In this document: piece by piece, positions 40,248 through 45,166 of the stretch | Layout: each line of letters begins with the position of its first letter | How positions within the stretch are numbered: the first letter of the stretch is position 1 | Origin: JAJFTV01 sp964532655 | GTDB taxonomy: Bacteria; Chloroflexota; Anaerolineae; Anaerolineales; Anaerolineaceae | Length of the DNA stretch: 45,166 nt | Reading direction: 5' to 3' | Assembly: GCA_964532655.1 (NCBI GenBank) | Contig: CAZHMZ010000010.1 | Span: 1-45,166 of the forward strand | Notes under the pieces: model-generated | What the model saw: only the letters and a program-made list of their open reading frames with translations | The model's database searches: none | Told to the model about the DNA's origin: nothing | Position numbers and translations under genes: made by a program

Positions 40248-40934
40248 ATGGCATCTGAAGCAAAAGTCGTTGCCAAGAAACGAGCCAAGAGAATTCCGCT
40301 GACCTACGTGGTCGCACTTGTCCCTGTCGCGGCAGCCCTCAACATTGTTGGTGGTTACATCAATACCGCCCTCAAACTGCCCATCTTCCTGGACATGATT
40401 GGTACTGCCGTGGTCGCTATTGTGTTAGGCCCCTGGTGGGGTGCACTGGTTGGCGCCATTACCAATATCGTCAGCTCATTCATCAGCGGTCCTGTTGGTC
40501 TGCCCTTCGCAGCGTGTAACGTCATCGGCGCCCTGGTTTGGGGTTATACCCACCAGTGGGGTTGGATGAAGAAGCAGTGGAGCTTCTTCCTTGTCAACAT
40601 GCTGGTTGCCTTGTTTGTCACCATCGTCGCGGTTCCGATCTATGTGTTCATCTTTGGCGGCGCTACCGGTGCCTTCGCTGATTTGATGACTGCGGCTTTT
40701 GTGAGCATGGGCGATCGCCTGATCGAATCCGTGTTCAAATCGAATATCATCGTTTCTCTGGCTGACAAAATCATTGCTGGTTATGTTGCCCTGGCGATCA
40801 TTGAAGCGCTACCCAAGAACCTGACTGAAAACCTCAAGCTCCCTCAGGCTCAGGGCCTCAGCAAGATCATCATCCCGCTGGTGGGTGTGCTGGTCGGCGT
40901 GGTGATCGTGATCATTGCCACTTTCCTCGTCTAA
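40248..40934 (+). CDS. ECF transporter substrate-binding membrane subunit (S component), probably nucleoside type
   Basis: This 228-aa integral membrane protein has about six helices. After a basic cytoplasmic start (KVVAKKRAKRIPLTYVVALV) come LPIFLDMIGTAVVAIVLGPW, WWGALVGAITNIVSSFISGP and LPFAACNVIGALVWGY. The pattern of small residues and asparagines in early helices is that of ECF S components, which capture vitamins or nucleosides at nanomolar level. ATG 40248 is 7 nt after AAGGAG; the ATG at 40242 is too close to it. The final ~30 residues form one more helix, so the chain is slightly longer than many S components. Substrate type is inferred from the phosphorylase genes at the operon's end. 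Confidence 0.82.
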   Translation: MASEAKVVAKKRAKRIPLTYVVALVPVAAALNIVGGYINTALKLPIFLDMIGTAVVAIVLGPWWGALVGAITNIVSSFISGPVGLPFAACNVIGALVWGYTHQWGWMKKQWSFFLVNMLVALFVTIVAVPIYVFIFGGATGAFADLMTAAFVSMGDRLIESVFKSNIIVSLADKIIAGYVALAIIEALPKNLTENLKLPQAQGLSKIIIPLVGVLVGVVIVIIATFLV

Positions 40935-40968
40935 TTACAGCGCAAATAACCGAATAGGAGAACTGAAA

Positions 40969-41205
40969 ATGGCGAAAAAACCCGTAACCGTTGGTGCAAA
41001 AGAAGGTCTTGGCGCCGGTATCGTCGGCCTGGGCGTGATGCTTGCTTTGCTCCCCAGCATTTCCCAGAGTATTGCTGACCTTGACTATGTTTCCAGCGAT
41101 GCCTTCGCGATCCTGCTGGGAACAGTTTATGTTCTCTCTGTCTTCGTTATTCTGGGTGGTGTTGCTGTCATCATGGCCAAATTCAAAGACGAAGAGGAAG
41201 AATAA
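40969..41205 (+). CDS. 78-aa two-helix membrane protein inside the ECF operon
   Basis: I do not recognise this family. The protein begins MAKKPVTVGAKEGLGAGIVG, has one hydrophobic helix at about 14-33 and a second at about 46-69 (FAILLGTVYVLSVFVILGG), and ends in a highly acidic tail KFKDEEEE. An excellent ribosome-binding site (TAGGAG) precedes ATG 40969. It lies 34 bp after the S component and before the two ATPases. The codon choices match the neighbouring transporter genes. An accessory or stabilising subunit of the ECF complex is the simplest reading, by position only. Confidence 0.82.
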   Translation: MAKKPVTVGAKEGLGAGIVGLGVMLALLPSISQSIADLDYVSSDAFAILLGTVYVLSVFVILGGVAVIMAKFKDEEEE

Positions 41206-41220
41206 TTCTTTGGTTGCTAA

Positions 41221-41252
41221 CTGGCAGGATGTACTTTTAATACTTCCTGACA
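41221..41252 (+). other. imperfect hairpin downstream of the small membrane protein gene
   Basis: CTGGCAGGA and TCCTGACAG pair with one mismatch around a 14-nt AT-rich loop. It precedes the stronger 12-bp hairpin at 41276-41310. Confidence 0.4.
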
Positions 41253-41275
41253 GCCTAACCGCCACAAAGTAAACC

Positions 41276-41310
41276 CATGGCGAGAGCTTATTTTGTTGGC
41301 TCTCGCCATG
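41276..41310 (+). other. perfect 12-bp hairpin between small membrane protein and first ECF ATPase
   Basis: CATGGCGAGAGC (41276-41287) and GCTCTCGCCATG (41299-41310) pair across an 11-nt loop, 15 bp before the next start codon. No T-run follows. It could protect the S-component/small-protein mRNA end, or lower translation of the ATPase to set subunit ratios. Confidence 0.7.
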
Positions 41311-41325
41311 CTTTGAGGATAAGCA

Positions 41326-42192
41326 ATGGATGAGAAACAACCTGTTATTGAGTTCAAGAACGTGAGTTATACCTACGCCGGTGAGGGCAACCCACCCGCG
41401 TTAAAGGACATCAACCTCACAATCTATGCAGGGGAATATGTGGCCCTTTTAGGGCTGAACGGCGCGGGGAAAACCTCGTTGCAGTTGTGCATCAACGGCG
41501 TTATCCCAAACATGGTGTCCGGCGATTACGAAGGGGAAGTGGTTGTTTACGGCAATGACACCTACGATACGCCCGTGCGAGAAATGGCCAAGATGGTGGG
41601 TATGGTATTCGATAACCCCGAATTCCAGCTCAGCCAGATGTCGGTGGCCGAGGAGATCGCACTGGGCATGGAAAACCTGGGCATCCCCTATGAAGAAATG
41701 ATCACCCGCATCAAAGAATCGCTGGCAACCGTTGGCCTGAGTGGGCTGGAAGAGCGTTCACCCTTCGGCCTCTCGGGCGGGCAGCAGCAGCGTCTTTCCA
41801 TCGCCTCAGCTCTGGCCATGCACCCAAAGATTTTAGTCATGGACGAACCCACCTCCAATGTAGATCCCATCGGCAAGGAAGAGGTTTTCGCCGTGGCCGC
41901 CCAGTTGAACAAAGAACGCGGCATGACCGTCATCATGGCGGAACATGAGGTAGAGGTAATGGCCGCTTATGCGGATCGCGTCATCGTCATGCACGAGGGT
42001 GAGATCATTCTGAACGGTACACCCCAGGAAGTGTTCAGCAACGTTGAGAAGATCAAGGAACTCGGTTTACGCACGCCCCAGGTCACCGAATATGCCTATC
42101 AGCTTGAAAAGGCGGGCGTCATCCAACTCAACGGTGTCTATCCTGTGACGGTGGATCAGGCTGAAGCAGCGTTCAAAGAACTGTTCAAATAG
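41326..42192 (+). CDS. ECF transporter ATP-binding subunit 1 (EcfA-type)
   Basis: This is a 288-aa ABC ATPase of the energy-coupling-factor kind. It has Walker A GLNGAGKTS (about 44-52), Q-loop GMVFDNPEFQLSQM, intact signature LSGGQQQRLSIAS (about 150-162), Walker B ILVMDEPTSNVDP and the switch histidine in MAEHEVEV. All catalytic elements are present. It powers the membrane module together with the second ATPase encoded 10 bp downstream and EcfT. GAGGATAAGCA precedes ATG 41326. Confidence 0.93.
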   Translation: MDEKQPVIEFKNVSYTYAGEGNPPALKDINLTIYAGEYVALLGLNGAGKTSLQLCINGVIPNMVSGDYEGEVVVYGNDTYDTPVREMAKMVGMVFDNPEFQLSQMSVAEEIALGMENLGIPYEEMITRIKESLATVGLSGLEERSPFGLSGGQQQRLSIASALAMHPKILVMDEPTSNVDPIGKEEVFAVAAQLNKERGMTVIMAEHEVEVMAAYADRVIVMHEGEIILNGTPQEVFSNVEKIKELGLRTPQVTEYAYQLEKAGVIQLNGVYPVTVDQAEAAFKELFK

Positions 42193-42202
42193 AGAGGCTG
42201 AC

Positions 42203-43051
42203 ATGACAGATTCCTTAATCCGCTGTGAAAACCTGTGGTACACCTACAAGATCAATCAGGTAACAGCCATCCGCAACATCAATATTGATATTAAGCCCCA
42301 GGAAATCATCGGGGTTATCGGCCAGAACGGTTCCGGCAAGACCACTTTGGTAAAGCACTTCAACGGTCTGCTCAAACCCACCCAGGGCAAAGTGTACGTG
42401 AAGGGAAAAGACACCCTCCCGCTCCGTGTACAGGAAGTGGCCGCTGATGTGGGTTATGTGTATCAGAACCCGAACCACCAACTGTTTGCCCGCACCGTAG
42501 CCGCCGAGCTGGAATTTGGCCCGCGCAACCTGGGGCTGAGTGAAGAAGAGATTGCTGAACGGCGCGAACACGCCATCGAGTTCTTCAAGCTTGAGCCCTA
42601 CCGCGATCTGCACCCCTACCGCATCGGCTTCCCGCTGCGCAAATTGGTGGGCATGGCTTCCATCTTCACCATGCAACCGGCTGTGTTCATTTTAGATGAG
42701 CCAACCACCGGTCAGGATAACATTACCACCCGCACAGTCTATAAACTCATAGAGCGGCTGCGTGATACCGGCGCCACCGTGATCTGTGTGGCGCACGATA
42801 TGATTCTGCTGGCTGAAGTGGTTGATCGCATGCTGGTCATGCGCAATTCCGAGTTAATTGCCGATGCCAGCCCGCGCGAAGTATTCTCAAACTATGAGCT
42901 CATGCATAGCACGCATCTGACACCTCCGCAGATCACTGACCTGTCAGCGCGCGTGCGCAAAGACAAAAACAATGTGCATGATATTAAACTGAGTGTTGAT
43001 GAAATGGTGGATTACACCCTGGCAGCCACCAAAGCCAAAGGAGGTGAATAA
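42203..43051 (+). CDS. ECF transporter ATP-binding subunit 2 with degenerate ABC signature
   Basis: This 282-aa ABC ATPase has Walker A GQNGSGKTTL (about 40-49), Q-loop GYVYQNPNHQLFAR, Walker B VFILDEPTTGQD with the catalytic glutamate, and the switch histidine H198 in CVAHDM. Where LSGGQ-x-RVA(I/L)A is expected it reads IGFPLRKLVGMAS (residues 141-153), so both signature glycines and the glutamine are gone. In the ECF heterodimer this would damage the composite ATP site made with subunit 1's Walker A, leaving the other site canonical. Its stop overlaps the EcfT start by 1 nt. The change is in good-quality sequence and keeps the frame on both sides, so a simple frameshift is unlikely. Confidence 0.92.
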   Translation: MTDSLIRCENLWYTYKINQVTAIRNINIDIKPQEIIGVIGQNGSGKTTLVKHFNGLLKPTQGKVYVKGKDTLPLRVQEVAADVGYVYQNPNHQLFARTVAAELEFGPRNLGLSEEEIAERREHAIEFFKLEPYRDLHPYRIGFPLRKLVGMASIFTMQPAVFILDEPTTGQDNITTRTVYKLIERLRDTGATVICVAHDMILLAEVVDRMLVMRNSELIADASPREVFSNYELMHSTHLTPPQITDLSARVRKDKNNVHDIKLSVDEMVDYTLAATKAKGGE

Positions 43052-43941
43052 TGCAAGGCGTAGCAATTCCCATCACCATGGTTGCAGGTGATTCCTTCCT
43101 GCACCGCATCAACCCCATCCCCAAATTGATCTGGGCTGGCGCGGTATTGCTGATTTCATTCGCCACCCGCAACCCAGCCATATTGGGCAGTATCTTTGTC
43201 ATTGGTGTGGTATTGGCCGTGCTGGCTGGCATCACCAAGCCTTACCTGCGCGTTGTGGGTATCCTCTTCCCCATTTCCCTCACGTTGATTGTCTTCCAGA
43301 GCATCGCCCCAGCCTTCCCAAAACCCTGGACTCCCATCGTACCACTGGGGCCGGTAACCATCTGGCAGGAAGGCATCTATTCCGGCATTACCATGATGCT
43401 GCGCATCATGTCGATGACCACCTTCGCGCTGCTTTTCATCATGACCTCGCACCCCAGTGATATCTTCACCTCGCTGCAAAAAATTGGTATGCCTTACCTG
43501 CTCAACTTCATTCTCACCATGACCCTGCAACTCATCCCCATCCTGCAAAGCGAGTTTAACGTGGTGCTCAACGCGCAGAAATCACGCGGCATGAAGGGAA
43601 CCGGTTTCAGCGCTGTTTTGCCCAGCATGGTGCCGGTCTTTGTAGGCGCCATTGAGCGCGTGCAGCAGCTTTCCATCTCGCTTGAATCGCGCGCGTTTGG
43701 CTCCAAAGGCGCAAAAACCAGCTTCCGCCAGGTGAGTATGAACGTCAAGGATTACGTCGTCATGTCGGCAGGTGTCATCGCCGGCGCTGTCATGCTGTAC
43801 TGGATATTCGTGGATAAAAGCCTGGATTGGAGCAAAACCTTCAATTTAGGCCCCGCCCTATCCATCGGCATCTTCGCGTTTGCGGGTATTGGCTTTATCG
43901 CCTTTATGCTCGTTGCCCTGCGCACCGTACTGAAAGCTTGA
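43051..43941 (+). CDS. ECF transporter transmembrane coupling subunit (EcfT)
   Basis: This 296-aa membrane protein joins the two ATPases to the S component. The opening SFLHRINPIPKLIWAGAVLL is characteristic (x-LH-x-L-DPR/P-K). Two coupling-helix motifs of the A-R-G kind appear as NAQKSRGMKGTG and LESRAFGSKGAKTSFRQ. Five to six helices are visible, and the C-terminus adds two helices (VVMSAGVIAGAVMLYWIFV and FAGIGFIAFMLVALRT). It starts in a 1-nt overlap with ATPase 2 (GGAGGTGA 8 nt upstream of ATG). Confidence 0.92.
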   Translation: MQGVAIPITMVAGDSFLHRINPIPKLIWAGAVLLISFATRNPAILGSIFVIGVVLAVLAGITKPYLRVVGILFPISLTLIVFQSIAPAFPKPWTPIVPLGPVTIWQEGIYSGITMMLRIMSMTTFALLFIMTSHPSDIFTSLQKIGMPYLLNFILTMTLQLIPILQSEFNVVLNAQKSRGMKGTGFSAVLPSMVPVFVGAIERVQQLSISLESRAFGSKGAKTSFRQVSMNVKDYVVMSAGVIAGAVMLYWIFVDKSLDWSKTFNLGPALSIGIFAFAGIGFIAFMLVALRTVLKA

Positions 43942-43959
43942 TTTAAAAAGGAAATTATT

Positions 43960-44721
43960 ATGGCACTCGATCCTGAAATCATGCATCACATTGATATGAA
44001 GATGGGGGATGTGGGCCGTTATGTGTTCCTGCCGGGAGACCCCGGACGCTGCGAAAAAATCGCCAGCTTTTTTGACAACCCGCAGATCATCGCGTATAAG
44101 CGCGAGTACAAAACCTATACCGGCACCCTGCTCGGCGAGAAGGTATCCGTCACCTCTACCGGTATCGGCGGTCCTTCGACTGCCATCGCTGTGGAAGAAC
44201 TGCGCATGCTCGGCGCGGATACCTTCATTCGTTTGGGCACTTCGGGCGGGATGCAGCCGTTCCTGCGCACCGCCGACCTGGCCATTCTGACCGGCGCCAT
44301 CCGCGATGAAGGTACCACACTGCATTATATGCCGCCGGAATTCCCGGCCGTGGCAAACATCGATGTGGTGAACGCGCTGCGCGAGGCCGCCGACCGGTTG
44401 GGCTATACCCACTACGAGGGGATTGGCCAATCCAAGGACTCGTTCTACGGCCAGCACCAACCCGAACGCATGCCGGTCGCCAACCGTTTGCTGGACCGTT
44501 GGAAAGCCTGGATCGCGGGAGGCTGCCTGTGCTCCGAGATGGAAGCATCCACCTTGTTTGTGGTTTCCAGCATTTTGAAGGCGCGCGCCGGTGGCGTGAT
44601 GATGGTCTACAAGCACGATGATCCGGATGAAAACCGCCGCAAAGCCGCTGATGAACTGACCAGCCTGATCCGGACCGGCATCGAAGCCGTTAAAATCCTG
44701 ATCGAAAAGGACCGCAAGTAA
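43960..44721 (+). CDS. uridine-phosphorylase-like nucleoside phosphorylase, copy 1
   Basis: This 253-aa NP-I family enzyme cleaves a nucleoside with phosphate to base and (deoxy)ribose-1-phosphate. Phosphate-site residues lie in VFLPGDPGRC and in FIRLGTSGGMQ. STGIGGPSTAIAVEEL is the nucleoside-site strand, and the ribose-binding CSEMEASTLFVV carries the E-M-E motif. Uridine phosphorylase is likelier than purine nucleoside phosphorylase from the TSGGMQ and SEMEAST blocks and from length. AAAGGAAA precedes ATG 43960, 18 bp after ecfT, so transport and phosphorolysis are one operon. Confidence 0.9.
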   Translation: MALDPEIMHHIDMKMGDVGRYVFLPGDPGRCEKIASFFDNPQIIAYKREYKTYTGTLLGEKVSVTSTGIGGPSTAIAVEELRMLGADTFIRLGTSGGMQPFLRTADLAILTGAIRDEGTTLHYMPPEFPAVANIDVVNALREAADRLGYTHYEGIGQSKDSFYGQHQPERMPVANRLLDRWKAWIAGGCLCSEMEASTLFVVSSILKARAGGVMMVYKHDDPDENRRKAADELTSLIRTGIEAVKILIEKDRK

Positions 44722-44760
44722 GCGCTGGCTGACCGTTCCATCAGAAACCTGTCTTTCACA

Positions 44761-44794
44761 CTGCCCAATTCTGTTTGAAGACAGGATTGGGCAG
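44761..44794 (+). terminator. imperfect 14-bp hairpin between the two phosphorylase genes
   Basis: CTGCCCAATTCTGT and ACAGGATTGGGCAG pair with one mismatch around TTGAAG. TCGATTTATAAAG follows, which is not a clean T-run. It may partly terminate the ECF operon or cap its mRNA before the second copy. Confidence 0.5.
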
Positions 44795-44911
44795 TCGATT
44801 TATAAAGAAGAAGCAGCCTCCGCGGGGGCAGATGTGCCAGAAGAGGCCAATATTGAGTAGAATCCGTAGCGTACAGAGTTTACCGGATTGAAACAGAAAG
44901 GATGAAGAACT

Positions 44912-45166
44912 ATGATTGAATCGGAAAGAATGCATAACATCCAGAAGATGCACCATATTGATATGGAACCCGGTGATGTGGGCCGGTATGTTTTACTGCC
45001 CGGCGACCCGGGCCGCTGCGAACTGATCGCCAGCCACTTTGAGAACCCACGCCTGATTGCGAACAAACGCGAATACAAAACCTATACCGGTACCCTGCTG
45101 GGCGAGAAAGTATCCGTCACTTCCACCGGCATTGGCGGACCCTCTACGGCCATCGCCGTAGAAGAA
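44912..45166 (+). CDS. uridine-phosphorylase-like nucleoside phosphorylase, copy 2 (cut by window end)
   Basis: The first 85 codons of a second phosphorylase are visible, beginning MIESERMHNIQKMHHIDMEP. From MHHIDM on it tracks copy 1 closely: LLPGDPGRCELIASHFENP has scattered changes, while KREYKTYTGTLLGEKV and the next 22 residues (to AIAVEE) are identical. The phosphate site GDPGR is intact. AAAGGATGAAGAAC lies before ATG 44912. The reading frame is open to the window edge. The spacing of 190 bp and the hairpin between suggest it may have separate control. Confidence 0.9.
   Translation, partial: MIESERMHNIQKMHHIDMEPGDVGRYVLLPGDPGRCELIASHFENPRLIANKREYKTYTGTLLGEKVSVTSTGIGGPSTAIAVEE

Noticed and set aside
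1..45166. tRNA genes, rRNA genes, CRISPR arrays, insertion sequences and phage genes
   Set aside because: Scanning by eye on both strands found no cloverleaf with a GTTCRANNC arm, no regularly spaced repeats and no transposase or integrase motifs; short tRNAs could still be missed without a program.

Overview
The window looks like a metagenome-derived scaffold from a monoderm, anaerobic Chloroflexota bacterium of the Anaerolineae type. This is an inference. It rests on the gene mix (sortase-like protein, c-di-GMP-I riboswitch, tryptophan T-box, three-FemAB polysaccharide locus, energy-coupling-factor transporter) and on the absence of any outer-membrane export gene such as wza. Two runs of exactly 100 N (24080-24179 and 27123-27222) are scaffold gaps of unknown true length. 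No tRNA, rRNA, CRISPR array or transposase was recognised.

Layout. (1) 1-2107, minus strand: a tryptophan operon with a strong promoter, a Trp-specific T-box leader, a TrpB2-type tryptophan synthase beta chain and the start of trpS. (2) 2165-3346, plus strand: a class V aminotransferase whose -10 box lies 6 nt from its ATG, so it may be leaderless. (3) 3347-3985: an AT-rich gene-free stretch with a perfect 17-bp inverted repeat. (4) 3986-29031, plus strand: a large Wzx/Wzy-type exopolysaccharide locus. It holds a Wzz/BY-kinase with a duplicated extracellular domain, a WlbA/WlbB/WlbE-like amino-sugar trio, glycosyltransferases, a Wzy-like polymerase or ligase, a Wzx flippase, a phosphodiesterase/nucleotidyltransferase-fold pair, a secreted beta-helix protein, three FemAB-like proteins, an ATP-grasp ligase, a DUF362 protein, a deacetylase-like protein, an initiating sugar-phosphate transferase and an NAD-dependent epimerase. 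It ends at a clear intrinsic terminator. (5) 29129-34472: a Tat-exported lipoprotein flavoreductase and MFS transporter (minus), Nudix hydrolase and bicupin (plus), and a luciferase-like flavoenzyme (minus). (6) 34695-35724, minus: a sortase-like exported protein behind a c-di-GMP-I riboswitch and a consensus promoter. (7) 35796-39664, minus: a DraG-like ADP-ribosylglycohydrolase with an extra C-terminal module, a CE7 esterase and an acidic membrane-anchored protein. (8) 39845-45166, plus: promoter, structured leader with terminator, ECF S component, a 78-aa two-helix membrane protein, two ECF ATPases (the second without an LSGGQ signature), EcfT and two tandem uridine-phosphorylase-like genes, the last cut by the window end.

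How the parts may work together. The polysaccharide locus has the parts for making an undecaprenyl-linked repeat unit with an acetamido sugar, flipping it, polymerising it and controlling length through a tyrosine kinase. The FemAB/ATP-grasp/DUF362/deacetylase block suggests an additional amino-acid- or acyl-type decoration that I cannot assign to a described pathway. The final operon reads as nucleoside uptake (ECF) followed by intracellular phosphorolysis. Its leader RNA, its extra small membrane protein and its asymmetric ATPase pair are the most likely places for undescribed biology.
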